DNA from: Hafnia paralvei ATCC 29927
Lineage (GTDB): Bacteria > Pseudomonadota > Gammaproteobacteria > Enterobacterales > Enterobacteriaceae
DNA length: 64,000 nucleotides
Reading direction: 5' to 3'
Assembly: GCF_001655005.1 (NCBI RefSeq)
Contig: NZ_LXET01000044.1
Span: 310,001-374,000 of the forward strand
Below, piece after piece: positions 25,298 through 33,993 of this stretch (the first letter of the stretch is position 1; each line of letters starts with the position of its first letter). The translations under genes and the position numbers were made by a program. The notes below the pieces were generated by a model, which was not told where the DNA came from, searched no databases, and saw nothing but the letters and a program-made list of their open reading frames with translations.

Positions 25298-26995
25298 ATG
25301 GAATTGGAATACGAAAGTAAACGCCCGTTATACATCCCCTACGCTGGCCCTATCCTGCTAGAGTTTCCCTTACTGAACAAAGGCAGTGCGTTTAGTGAAG
25401 AAGAACGGAGTAACTTCAACCTGCACGGCCTGTTACCTGAAGCTGTAGAAACTATCGAAGAACAAACCGAACGCGCCTACCGTCAGTATCTCGATTTTAA
25501 AACCGATAACGATAAGCACATCTACCTGCGCAATATCCAAGATACCAACGAAACCCTGTTTTATCGCATGCTTGACGCGCATCTAAGTGAAATGATGCCG
25601 ATCATCTACACCCCAACGGTGGGCGAAGCCTGTGAGCATTTCTCTGACATCTACCGCCGTGCGCGCGGCCTGTTCATCTCTTATCCAAATCGCGATCGCA
25701 TTGATGACATGCTGCAAAACGCCACTAAGCAGAACGTTAAAGTGATCGTTGTGACTGACGGCGAGCGTATTCTCGGCTTGGGTGACCAAGGCATCGGCGG
25801 CATGGGGATTCCTATCGGTAAGCTGTCTCTTTATACCGCCTGCGGCGGGATTAGCCCTGCCTACACGCTACCTGTCGTGCTAGATGTCGGAACTAACAAT
25901 CCACAGCGTCTAAATGACCCCCTGTATATGGGATGGCGTCACCCGCGTATTTCAGGTGATGAGTATTACGCTTTCGTCGATGAGTTCATTCAGGCCGTGA
26001 AGCGTCGTTGGCCAAACGTGTTGTTGCAGTTTGAAGATTTCGCTCAGAAAAACGCTACGCCGTTGCTGAATCGCTATCGCGATGAATTATGCTGTTTTAA
26101 TGATGATATCCAAGGCACCGCCGCCGTAACGCTAGGGAGCTTAATTGCTGCTAGCCGCGCCGCCGGTAGCCAGCTGCGCGATCAAACCATCACCTTCCTC
26201 GGAGCAGGCTCCGCAGGCTGTGGGATCGCAGAGCAAATCATCGCTCAGATGAAATCTGAAGGACTTAGCGATGATGAAGCACGTTCACGCGTATTCATGG
26301 TAGATCGTTTTGGCCTGTTGACAGATAAACTACCAAACCTGCTGGAATTCCAAAGCAAGCTGGTGCAAAAAAGCGCCTCACTGGCTGGGTGGAATGTTGA
26401 AAGCGACGCGATATCACTGCTAGAAGTGGTGCGCAACGCGAAACCAACGGTTTTGATTGGCGTATCAGGTCAGCCAGGCCTTTTCACCGAAGAGATTATC
26501 CGTGAAATGCACAGCCACTGCGCACGCCCAATTGTGATGCCGCTGTCGAACCCAACTTCACGCGTAGAAGCGCGCCCAGAAGATATTATCAACTGGACCG
26601 ACGGTGCTGCACTGGTTGCGACCGGCAGCCCATTTGGCCCTGTGAGCTATAAAGAGCAACTATTCCCTATTGCTCAGTGCAATAACTCTTATATCTTCCC
26701 AGGTATAGGTCTAGGTGTTCTTGCCTCGGGAGCAAAACGTGTCACCGATGGCATGTTGATGGCAGCAAGCCGAGCCTTGGCTGATTGCTCTCCTCTAGCT
26801 CTGGAAGGCAAAGGCGCGCTGCTGCCGGATGTCAAAGATATCCAGCAAGTTTCCCGCTCCATTGCTTTCCAAGTTGCTAAAGAAGCACAGCTCCAAGGCG
26901 TTGCGGTTCTGACATCAGATGAAGCCTTGCTGCAAGCCATTGAAAGCAATTTCTGGCAACCGCAATACCGCATCTATAAACGCACATCGTTCTAA
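25298..26995 (+). CDS. maeA: MaeA, NAD-dependent malic enzyme
   Basis: Oxidative decarboxylation of malate to pyruvate with NAD, linking the TCA cycle to gluconeogenic precursors. The product has 565 residues, the E. coli length. Conserved motifs: VVTDGERILGLGDQGIGGMGIPIGK near residues 150-175, LLQFEDFAQKNA with metal-binding acidic residues, NDDIQGTAAVTLG, a Rossmann FLGAGSAGCGIAEQI, and VMPLSNPTSR. The ATG at 25298 gives an N-terminus the same length as E. coli's; a GTG 9 nt upstream has no ribosome site. Its place between cdd and sanA differs from E. coli, where these two are adjacent. A hairpin follows. Confidence 0.96.
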   Translation: MELEYESKRPLYIPYAGPILLEFPLLNKGSAFSEEERSNFNLHGLLPEAVETIEEQTERAYRQYLDFKTDNDKHIYLRNIQDTNETLFYRMLDAHLSEMMPIIYTPTVGEACEHFSDIYRRARGLFISYPNRDRIDDMLQNATKQNVKVIVVTDGERILGLGDQGIGGMGIPIGKLSLYTACGGISPAYTLPVVLDVGTNNPQRLNDPLYMGWRHPRISGDEYYAFVDEFIQAVKRRWPNVLLQFEDFAQKNATPLLNRYRDELCCFNDDIQGTAAVTLGSLIAASRAAGSQLRDQTITFLGAGSAGCGIAEQIIAQMKSEGLSDDEARSRVFMVDRFGLLTDKLPNLLEFQSKLVQKSASLAGWNVESDAISLLEVVRNAKPTVLIGVSGQPGLFTEEIIREMHSHCARPIVMPLSNPTSRVEARPEDIINWTDGAALVATGSPFGPVSYKEQLFPIAQCNNSYIFPGIGLGVLASGAKRVTDGMLMAASRALADCSPLALEGKGALLPDVKDIQQVSRSIAFQVAKEAQLQGVAVLTSDEALLQAIESNFWQPQYRIYKRTSF

Positions 26996-27025
26996 CCTTT
27001 CGCGTAAAAGATCGCCAACGAAGTG

Positions 27026-27059
27026 GGTACAAGCGCAGCATAATCGCTGCGTTTGTACC
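27026..27059 (+). terminator. hairpin after maeA
   Basis: GGTACAAGCGCAGC and GCTGCGTTTGTACC pair over 14 bp (one G-U) around ATAATC, about 30 nt past the maeA stop. The downstream T-tract is poor (ATTCCGTTC), so it may be a stabilising hairpin or a weak terminator. Confidence 0.65.
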
Positions 27060-27173
27060 ATTCCGTTCAAAAAATCATCAAGCTAGGAAAATCCTCTTCA
27101 GATTGCTTGCGTCGTCTTGGCGGGTAAAGTAGCCTCGTATTTAACAACGACAACGGACGCAGCAGGCATCATC

Positions 27174-27920
27174 ATGTGGAGACGACTGATATACGGTATT
27201 TTGACCGTCGCGATATTATTGGCGGTGACTGCTATTGGTCTGGATCGTTGGATTAGTTGGAAAACTGCGCCCTATATTTATGAAGAAGTTCAAGATTTAC
27301 CGCATCGTCAAGTGGGTGTGGTCTTGGGCACTGCAAAGTATGTCAGTACCGGCACTATCAACCAGTACTATCGCTACCGCATTCAAGGGGCGCTAAACGC
27401 CTACAACAGTAATAAAGTGAACTACTTATTGCTGAGCGGCGATAACGCGCTGGAAAGCTACAACGAACCCGTTACCATGCGCCGTGACCTGATCACAGCT
27501 GGCGTTCCCAGCGGGGATATCGTGTTAGATTATGCCGGATTCAGAACGCTGGACTCGATTGTCCGCACGCGAAAAGTTTTCGATACCAACGATTTCACCA
27601 TTATTACACAGCGCTTCCACTGCGAACGCGCCCTGTTTATCGCGCTTCATATGGGCATTCAGGCACAGTGTCTGGCCGTCCCCTCGCCCAAAAACATGAT
27701 GATGATAAGGATCAGGGAAATTGGTGCCAGACTCGGTGCCTTAACCGATTTGTATATTCTGAAACGTGAGCCACGCTTTCTTGGCCCCATGATCCCAATC
27801 CCTGCGGTGCATAAAGTTCCGGCCGACGCCCAAAGCTATCCGGCGGTATCGCCAGAACAGCTACAGGAGCTTGAACAGGTGCTGCAAAAAGAAAAAAACG
27901 CCGATAAACCGGCGGAGTAA
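27174..27920 (+). CDS. sanA: SanA, envelope barrier protein
   Basis: DUF218-family inner-membrane protein linked in E. coli to vancomycin exclusion at high temperature and thus to envelope integrity. The ATG at 27174 (MWRRLIYGILTVAILLAV) has AGCAGG upstream and aligns with E. coli SanA; a longer in-frame start at 27117 adds 19 unsupported residues. One N-terminal membrane helix (residues 5-24) is followed by a periplasmic DUF218 domain with GVVLGTAKY, LLLSGDNA and TQRFHCERALFIA. The C-terminus is slightly longer than E. coli's, Gln/Lys-rich. Confidence 0.94.
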   Translation: MWRRLIYGILTVAILLAVTAIGLDRWISWKTAPYIYEEVQDLPHRQVGVVLGTAKYVSTGTINQYYRYRIQGALNAYNSNKVNYLLLSGDNALESYNEPVTMRRDLITAGVPSGDIVLDYAGFRTLDSIVRTRKVFDTNDFTIITQRFHCERALFIALHMGIQAQCLAVPSPKNMMMIRIREIGARLGALTDLYILKREPRFLGPMIPIPAVHKVPADAQSYPAVSPEQLQELEQVLQKEKNADKPAE

Positions 27921-28116
27921 GTTTTGAGAGAAAAGTGACAAAGATTAACTGTCTTTCGCTTGGCTACGATACTGAAACTCACTGCCGACAGTCAGCCGAA
28001 CGTTGATCGAAGTCAGAGATGCATCATCTAGTAATAAGAAAGACAGATACAAATTCATAAAACGCAAAACTCTTTCTATTAAGAGAAAATCCATTAAATA
28101 GCCTTGGTGCCTATAG

Positions 28117-28395
28117 TTGGTTAAGTTAAAAGCATATCTATTGATTTTTATCGTGGCATTTTTGATAGCGTCCACCATTCTCATCGCCTATATAGGCATG
28201 GGAAAATATATGGATTACTTTTATACAAAACTATTTTTTGCGCTAAGCATTATTATCGGAAGTATATCGATATTTTATGCAACATACCGAATAAACCATA
28301 AGCACCTATACCATAGCGTTATACATAGCATCATCGCGATACTTATGGCGATCTATTTTGTTGGTTTGATTCTAGTAAATACGTATGGATCATGA
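28117..28395 (+). CDS. possible small membrane protein, unknown
   Basis: A 92-codon ORF with three predicted membrane segments (about residues 5-27, 38-58 and 66-88) and a basic loop (TYRINHKHLYH). The start is uncertain: TTG at 28117 has no clear ribosome site and no ATG lies upstream in frame. The composition is AT-rich and it occupies the position where E. coli has yeiS, but it does not resemble YeiS. An overlapping minus-strand ORF (27945-28184) looks like noise. Three clean membrane segments make this strand the better bet. Confidence 0.45.
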   Translation: MVKLKAYLLIFIVAFLIASTILIAYIGMGKYMDYFYTKLFFALSIIIGSISIFYATYRINHKHLYHSVIHSIIAILMAIYFVGLILVNTYGS

Positions 28396-28502
28396 ACGCT
28401 CAGTATCCCCATAAGTAATGGATAATAAATAACACTTTAGGAATACCCAATAAGCTGGAAGAATGTTTTTTATGGTTTGCTAAATACCAAGGTGAATAAA
28501 CA

Positions 28503-28634
28503 AAAAAGCCGGACTTTCACCTAATGCTGATCGTTTAAGAGATCGAGATACACAGGGCTAGTACACCGCGGGGCGGTGTACTAGCCCTAAAATCACGCTT
28601 AAGCGACCGGTATTAAACTTTCGCCCGGCTTTTT
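28503..28634 (-). terminator. nested hairpin structure / terminator downstream of mglC
   Basis: Outer arms AAAAAGCCGG (28503-28512) and CCGGCTTTTT (28625-28634) can pair and, on the minus strand, run into a TTTTTT tract as a terminator for mglBAC. About 110 nt lie between them and contain a perfect 16-bp hairpin (AGGGCTAGTACACCGC at 28554-28569 with its inverse at 28573-28588, 3-nt loop) and a CGCTTAAGCG palindrome (28596-28605). The complexity exceeds an ordinary terminator. Confidence 0.6.
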
Positions 28635-28646
28635 ACTACAGATAGA

Positions 28647-29657
28647 CTATTTCTTCTTCGCGTACTTGAGGGAATCAAGCGCTACGGCGAAAATAATAAT
28701 TGCGCCTTTGATAATGTATTGCCAGTACGGATTCACACCGATATAGGTTAAGCCGTAGTTGATAACGGTAAAGATGATAACCCCCGTCACAACGCCGATA
28801 ACCGTACCAACACCGCCGCTAAACGATACGCCGCCCACCACGCAGGCAGCGATAGCATCAAGCTCATACATAAAGCCTAGGTTATTTGTAGCACTCCCGA
28901 TACGCCCTGCTTCAAGCATCCCACCAAACGCGTAAAAGACACCTGACAAGGCATAAACCATAATCAGATTTAGCGGCACATTCACGCCAGATACTTTTGC
29001 GGCTTCTGGATTCCCCCCGATAGCAAAAATGTTTTTACCGAAGCGGGTTTTATTCCACAAGATCCAGACAAATACGACGGCAATCAGTGCATAGAACGTA
29101 ATATACGAAAGTTTGAAATCACCGAAGCGTAGGAACCCCTGCGCAAAATTAGAGAAGTTAGGCGCAAATCCTGCTACCGGAGAAGCTCCCACGTAGTCGT
29201 AATACAGCGAGTTTATGCCGTATACAATAATCATGGTGCCCAACGTCGTAATAAATGGCGTCACGTTGAGATAGGCAATGATTAAACCGTTAACCAAACC
29301 AATCACCGCACCGACGGCGCACACGATCAGAATCACGACCGGAATCGGCACAGTATCAATATTTGGAAATACCTTATTAACGTTATCCATCGACTGTAAC
29401 AGCGTCGCAGCGATAACTGCCGCCAATCCGACCTGACGACCAGCGGACAAGTCTGTCCCTTGGGTCACAATCAGCCCTGCAACGCCTAGTGCGATAATGA
29501 TGCGCACGGAAGACTGAGTAAGAATGTTACTCAGGTTCATGAGGCTTAAAAACGTTGGATCCTGAAAAATAATAATGGCCAATAGCACCAACAAAACAAC
29601 GTAAATCCCGCCTTCTTTGAAATAAGTAAACAGGCTTTTTTTATTCAATACGCTCAT
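28647..29657 (-). CDS. mglC: MglC, galactose/methyl galactoside ABC permease
   Basis: Inner-membrane permease of the high-affinity MglBAC importer for galactose, glucose and beta-methylgalactoside. The 336-residue product, the same length as E. coli, has about ten hydrophobic segments and the BPD_transp_2 family features (ALGVAGLIVTQGTDLSAGRQVG, FITTLGTMIIVYGINSLYY, NKTRFGKNIFAIGGNPEAAKVSGV). The final LDSLKYAKKK tail is conserved. It follows mglA by 33 nt, completing the mglB-mglA-mglC operon. Confidence 0.97.
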   Translation of the reverse strand: MSVLNKKSLFTYFKEGGIYVVLLVLLAIIIFQDPTFLSLMNLSNILTQSSVRIIIALGVAGLIVTQGTDLSAGRQVGLAAVIAATLLQSMDNVNKVFPNIDTVPIPVVILIVCAVGAVIGLVNGLIIAYLNVTPFITTLGTMIIVYGINSLYYDYVGASPVAGFAPNFSNFAQGFLRFGDFKLSYITFYALIAVVFVWILWNKTRFGKNIFAIGGNPEAAKVSGVNVPLNLIMVYALSGVFYAFGGMLEAGRIGSATNNLGFMYELDAIAACVVGGVSFSGGVGTVIGVVTGVIIFTVINYGLTYIGVNPYWQYIIKGAIIIFAVALDSLKYAKKK

Positions 29658-29690
29658 ATTCGGAACCCTTAAAATACGACAGAAGCTGCA

Positions 29691-31268
29691 TTACAGATGC
29701 AAAGAGGCCAGACGCAGAATTTCATTCTGAGAGGTTCTTTTTGTATCAACGATACCGGCAACCTGACCATTGCTCATCACTAATATGCGATCGGTTATTC
29801 CTAATAATTCAGGCATTTCAGATGAAATAATAATGATGCCCTTACCTTTTTTCGCCAGCTCGGTCATCAGTTGGTAAATTTCAAATTTTGCCCCAACGTC
29901 GATGCCACGCGTTGGTTCATCCAGCATCAGGATCTCAGGCTGAGTAAGCAACCAGCGGCCAATAATTACTTTTTGCTGATTTCCCCCAGACAGTGACCCT
30001 ATTGAAGTGTGATGACCCGGTGTTTTCACCCGCATAGAATCGATAACCCATTGGGTATCACTTTTCATACGGCGATTATCCAGCAGGCCAACCTTATTTT
30101 TGTATTTCCGAATATTAGAAATCAGCGAGTTAAAGCCTATATCCAAATAGGCATAAATGCCCGTTGAACGACGTTCTTCGGTGACCAATGCAAAACCATG
30201 GTTGATAGCTTCGTTCGCGCTATGGTTATTAATCGCTTTCCCACGCAGGCGAATCGTACCTTTGACCTTTTCTCGAATACCAAACAGTGTCTCAACAATA
30301 TCGGTGCGTTTTGCGCCCACCAGCCCAGCAATGCCTAATATTTCACCTTCATGTAAATCAAAGGAAACATCGCGGATAGAAGGCTGACGTAGCGAAGTTA
30401 ACTCTCTCACCTCAAGGATTACCGGCCCCGGCGTATTAACACGATCGGGGAAACGCTGGGTCAGCGAGCGGCCAACCATCATTGAGATAATTTGGTCCAT
30501 ATTCATGCCATCCAATGTTTGGGTAGCAATCCATTGTCCATCGCGCAGAATGGTAATCTCATCACACAGCTTAAATATTTCTTCCATTTTATGGGAGATA
30601 TACACAATGCCGCAGCCACGATCTTTTAGCTTACGAATAATCGTGAACAGATGATTGACTTCTTTTTCAGTCAAAGAGGACGTAGGCTCATCCATAATGA
30701 CTATTTTAGCGTTGTAAGAAAATGCCTTGGCAATCTCGATCATCTGCATTTGAGATACAGACAAGCCAGCGACTTTCTCACGCGGATCGATATCAATTTC
30801 CAGTTCGTCGAATATCGCTTTAGTATCGTGATACATTTTGTCCTGATCGACAAAGATACCTTTCATGGGATAACGCCCGAGCCACATGTTATCCATGACG
30901 CTACGCTGAAGCACTAAATTGAGTTCTTGATGCACCATAGAAACACCGTGTTCCAATGCTTCTTTAGCACTCTTAAAATTAATCTCTTTTCCCTGAAAAA
31001 TAATACTTCCGGAATCCTTCTGGTAAATACCAAACAAACATTTTAACAGCGTGGATTTCCCTGCCCCATTCTCACCCATCAAGGCGTGAATAGAGTGTGG
31101 TCGCACACGAAGATTGACATTATCCAGCGCTTTTACGCCGGGGAATGACTTATTGATATTATCCATTTCCAGCAAATAAGTTGCATCGTGATGATCTGGC
31201 GCCGATGTTATTTGTTCGGAAATAGGGGCTTTCGTCAACGAGCTATCTGTAAAAGAGTTCTCTGGCAT
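29691..31268 (-). CDS. mglA: MglA, galactose/methyl galactoside ABC ATPase
   Basis: Double-cassette ATPase of the Mgl importer. N-terminal cassette: Walker A GENGAGKST near residue 60, signature LSVSQMQ, Walker B IVIMDEPTS. C-terminal cassette: degenerate Walker A (GLVGAKRTDI), signature LSGGNQQK, Walker B ILMLDEPTRG. The ATG at 31268 has AGGTGGG upstream; an in-frame GTG at 31289 is less likely. Compared with E. coli it has an N-terminal extension of about 19 residues, rich in Ser/Thr, before YLLEMDNINKSFPG. A 12-13 bp hairpin separates it from mglB. Confidence 0.97.
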   Translation of the reverse strand: MPENSFTDSSLTKAPISEQITSAPDHHDATYLLEMDNINKSFPGVKALDNVNLRVRPHSIHALMGENGAGKSTLLKCLFGIYQKDSGSIIFQGKEINFKSAKEALEHGVSMVHQELNLVLQRSVMDNMWLGRYPMKGIFVDQDKMYHDTKAIFDELEIDIDPREKVAGLSVSQMQMIEIAKAFSYNAKIVIMDEPTSSLTEKEVNHLFTIIRKLKDRGCGIVYISHKMEEIFKLCDEITILRDGQWIATQTLDGMNMDQIISMMVGRSLTQRFPDRVNTPGPVILEVRELTSLRQPSIRDVSFDLHEGEILGIAGLVGAKRTDIVETLFGIREKVKGTIRLRGKAINNHSANEAINHGFALVTEERRSTGIYAYLDIGFNSLISNIRKYKNKVGLLDNRRMKSDTQWVIDSMRVKTPGHHTSIGSLSGGNQQKVIIGRWLLTQPEILMLDEPTRGIDVGAKFEIYQLMTELAKKGKGIIIISSEMPELLGITDRILVMSNGQVAGIVDTKRTSQNEILRLASLHL

Positions 31269-31321
31269 AACGCCCACCTGAATAAACACGAATTCTCAGC
31301 CCAACTCAATTAGGCAGTTAA

Positions 31322-31355
31322 ACAACGGCAGGGTCGAAATAAACCCTGCCGTTGT
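31322..31355 (-). repeat. mglB-mglA intergenic hairpin
   Basis: ACAACGGCAGGGT and ACCCTGCCGTTGT pair over 13 bp with an 8-nt loop. No T-tract follows on the minus strand. It probably protects the 3' end of mglB mRNA, giving more binding protein than ATPase; that role is inferred from similar operons. Confidence 0.7.
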
Positions 31356-31413
31356 ACGAACCATCCGTTAATATCGGACTAGTAGGTTATTGTTATAAAT
31401 GCTTGGTCGACGA

Positions 31414-32412
31414 TTATTTCTTAATAAACTGGGCCAGATTATCCTGATCGACACCGACATACGGAACGCGAACAATTTTATTGTCGATTTTCCAGTGAGT
31501 GCCTTCGCCAGCAGGTTTTCCTTCAGCCAGATTTTTGGTCAAATCAAAGGTCGCTTTAGCCTGGTTATTCGCATCGTTCAATACGGTCCCCGCCATGGCA
31601 CCTGACTTAACCAGCGCCAGCGCTTCTGGCAACGCATCCACGCCAAATACCGGAATATTGGTTTTGTTATGCGCTTTCAGAGCTTCAACCGCGCCCATTG
31701 CCATCGCATCGTTATTGGCGATAACCACTTCAATTTTGTTTGCGTTTGGACCCGATAACCACGCGTCCATTTTATCTTTGGCTTGTGCCGTATCCCACAT
31801 CGCCGTATCTAGCTGCAGCTGTTGAGTTTTAATACCTTTGTCGTTAAGGCTTTTCACCACGTAAGTGGTACGTGCTTCGGCATCTGGATGACCCGGTTCA
31901 CCTTTGAGCAATACGAATTGGATTTCACCGTCTTTATTCAAATCCCAGTTTGGATTGGCCTTCCAATGTTTAGCAATCAGCTCACCCTGAATGATGCCGG
32001 ACTCTTTGGAGTCAGTCCCAACGTAGTAAGCTTTATCGTAGCTATCCAATGCCTTGCGAGAAGGTTCTTTGTTGAAGAAAACGACCGGAACATCGTTGGC
32101 TCGAGCTTTATCAATAATCGTTGGCGCAGCGGCTGGGTCAACAAGGTTGATCGCAAGCCCCTTCACGCCGCGAGCCATCAAGACGTCAACCTGATCGTTT
32201 TGTTTTGACTGATCGTTTTGTGAGTCATTCATCAGCAATTTAACGCTAGGATCGGCCTTAGCATCGTTTTCCAGCGCCTTACGTACCACGGACATAAAGT
32301 TGTCGTCATACTTATAGATCGTCACACCAAGATTGGTGGTTGCTGCCTGTGCCGCGACGCCAAACATCATGCTGGCCGCCAAAGTTGCTAAGGTAAACGT
32401 CTTCTTATTCAT
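31414..32412 (-). CDS. mglB: MglB, periplasmic galactose/glucose-binding protein
   Basis: Periplasmic galactose/glucose-binding protein that feeds MglAC and also signals to the Trg chemoreceptor in E. coli. The ATG at 32412 (MNKKTFTLATLAASMMFGVAAQA, a signal peptide) has GGAG 8 nt upstream; the in-frame start 114 nt upstream lies in the leader and is rejected. The 332-residue protein has the Ca-binding loop DLNKDGEIQ near residue 155 and the ligand-binding motifs NDAMAMGAVEAL and FGVDALPEA. It is first in mglBAC, with a CRP/GalS-controlled promoter 256 bp upstream. Confidence 0.98.
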   Translation of the reverse strand: MNKKTFTLATLAASMMFGVAAQAATTNLGVTIYKYDDNFMSVVRKALENDAKADPSVKLLMNDSQNDQSKQNDQVDVLMARGVKGLAINLVDPAAAPTIIDKARANDVPVVFFNKEPSRKALDSYDKAYYVGTDSKESGIIQGELIAKHWKANPNWDLNKDGEIQFVLLKGEPGHPDAEARTTYVVKSLNDKGIKTQQLQLDTAMWDTAQAKDKMDAWLSGPNANKIEVVIANNDAMAMGAVEALKAHNKTNIPVFGVDALPEALALVKSGAMAGTVLNDANNQAKATFDLTKNLAEGKPAGEGTHWKIDNKIVRVPYVGVDQDNLAQFIKK

Positions 32413-32697
32413 GTGAAGCTCCGATTGGATGTAGGGTAATTCAGCACGGATGTCCGATTTTTCAGACGCCCTTTGGGTTATCGCTTCTTTATCATTTCTT
32501 TTTCGGTTCCACTGTCGCTGCGGCAATAAAACAGATCCCCACGCGAACCTAAAAACACTACATATTTTTTACATTTAGAATAATCCTCACGCACTAGGTT
32601 TGACGCCCGAAAAACCTAGTGCATTAGGGCGGTTTACACGTATGGCAGGTCTCTGTGACAGTGAAAACGCCACAAGAATAGACACGATTATGTTAAT

Positions 32698-32721
32698 AAT
32701 CTGTGAATGAACTCACAGATT
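32698..32721 (-). promoter_or_regulatory. CRP site of mglB
   Basis: AATCTGTGA-ATGAAC-TCACAGATT is a perfect 9+6+9 dyad containing the full CRP core TGTGA-N6-TCACA. Its centre (32709.5) lies 41.5 bp from the predicted start, the class II activator position. Confidence 0.85.
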
Positions 32722-32735
32722 GAAAACGGTTACAT
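32720..32735 (-). promoter_or_regulatory. GalS/GalR operator of mglB
   Basis: TTGAAAACGGTTACAT matches the gal operator consensus GTGNAANCGNTTNCAC at 10 of 12 defined positions. It abuts the CRP site on its upstream side, centred near -59.5. Confidence 0.75.
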
Positions 32736-32770
32736 GGTGCAATCTGCTGACAAAGTGAGCTATGCCACAA

Positions 32771-33769
32771 TTATCGAGAACCCACGCTCCAACGTTGTAC
32801 CAGCGTCGGCATAAAACAGTGCCCTTCAGGGGAAAGCGGTGTTTGGTGCACGGATTTCAGCGCCAGCTCAGTTGCTAAAGTTGCCATAGAAACAATAGGA
32901 TAGCGTATCGTAGTCAATTTGGGGCTGGTGTAACGCGCGATAGGAATATCATCAAATCCGATGATAGAGAACTGTTCGGGGATGGAGATGCCGTTTTCTT
33001 TCAGCACCGCTAATGCGCCAGCGGCCATAGCGTCGTTATAGGCAAAAACCGCGCTGAGCTGCTGGTTGCGCCCCAACAACTCAACCATCGCCGCTTCTCC
33101 GCCCTGTAAATCGGGCGAAGCATAGGCATACCACGCTTTGCTACCCTCAATTCCCGCGGAATGTAGAGCTATTTCATAGCCCTTCTTCCGCATTCTTTGA
33201 TCTTCAATATCATGATTAGAACCTAAAAAACCGATGCGACGATGGCCTTTATCCAGCAACAGTTGAGTCGCCATTTGTCCACCGGCCTGATTGTTGAGCC
33301 CTACACAGCGGTGCTCATAGCCTGGCACAATCCGATTAATCAGCACCATACCTGGCACCTGATGCATAAAGGCCACTAGCTCTTCATCAGACAACATTTT
33401 CGCGTGGACAATCAATGCATTGCACCGTTGGCGGATCAGCATTTCTATGGCCTTACGCTCTTTGTCAGCATCGTGATAGCTGTTAGCAATCAGCAAGTTT
33501 TTACGCTCGCGCTGCGCGACCTCATCCACACCTTTGACTAACGCGCCAAAAAACGGATCAGAGACATCCATCACCACAACACCGAGCATATCGCTGCTCT
33601 GGGTTGCTAACGCCTGAGCATTGGCATTCGGCCGATAGCCCAACTCGGCCACCGCACTCTGCACAACCGCTTTGGTTTCAGCCGTCGTAATGGCCGTATT
33701 ATTCAAGACACGCGAAACCGTCGCGACCGATACTCCGGCCAGCCGCGCCACGTCACGAATAGTAATCAT
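32771..33769 (-). CDS. galS: GalS, galactose isorepressor (LacI family)
   Basis: LacI-family repressor responding to galactose and controlling mglBAC and its own gene. N-terminal helix-turn-helix TIRDVARLAGVSVATVSRVLNN (residues 3-24), hinge near residues 45-60, then a periplasmic-binding-like effector domain (NDAMAAGALAVL, IPEQFSIIGFDDI). The 332-residue length is close to the E. coli protein. It lies directly upstream of mglB on the same strand, as in E. coli, with its own CRP and operator sites, suggesting autoregulation. Confidence 0.95.
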   Translation of the reverse strand: MITIRDVARLAGVSVATVSRVLNNTAITTAETKAVVQSAVAELGYRPNANAQALATQSSDMLGVVVMDVSDPFFGALVKGVDEVAQRERKNLLIANSYHDADKERKAIEMLIRQRCNALIVHAKMLSDEELVAFMHQVPGMVLINRIVPGYEHRCVGLNNQAGGQMATQLLLDKGHRRIGFLGSNHDIEDQRMRKKGYEIALHSAGIEGSKAWYAYASPDLQGGEAAMVELLGRNQQLSAVFAYNDAMAAGALAVLKENGISIPEQFSIIGFDDIPIARYTSPKLTTIRYPIVSMATLATELALKSVHQTPLSPEGHCFMPTLVQRWSVGSR

Positions 33770-33886
33770 GCCTGACGCTCGTTGCGGAAAAGAGAAAAGA
33801 GAAAAGCAAAACAGAATGGTGCAGGACGAAGAATAGCGTTCATAGAGATCCCTGAGTCGAAAGCACGCACATAGTGTGACAGCGCT

Positions 33887-33948
33887 ATGCTACTCAGTTT
33901 TTCATCATCGCTGCGTGAAATATGTCACAGGAAAGAAAACGTTTTCAT
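33887..33948 (-). promoter_or_regulatory. galS promoter with CRP site and autoregulatory operator
   Basis: GAAAAC-GTTTTC (33935-33946) is a perfect gal-type operator dyad within a 16-bp box at 33933-33948. CGTGA-AATATG-TCACA (33914-33929) is a CRP site centred at 33921.5. TAGCAT on the minus strand (33887-33892) is the -10, placing CRP at -41.5 and the operator near -60.5, the same layout as mglB. Confidence 0.75.
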
Positions 33949-33993
33949 ACATTTCATTAACCTTTCCTGTGTACCACGCTTTTTGAGGTATCT

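Larger units (their letters stand above)
32413..32770 (-). promoter_or_regulatory. mglB promoter region and long leader
   Basis: A 358-bp gap. A CRP dyad and a GalS/GalR operator lie just downstream of galS; TATTCT at 32675-32680 (minus strand) is the -10, giving a predicted start near 32668 and a 256-nt leader. The leader holds an 11-bp stem, GCACTAGGTTT (32591-32601) with AAACCTAGTGC (32612-32622). A second operator-like half, GTGAAAACG, lies near 32661. Confidence 0.65.

Noticed and set aside
27945..28184. 79-codon minus-strand ORF after sanA
   Set aside because: No ribosome site; overlaps the plus-strand frame that has three membrane segments.
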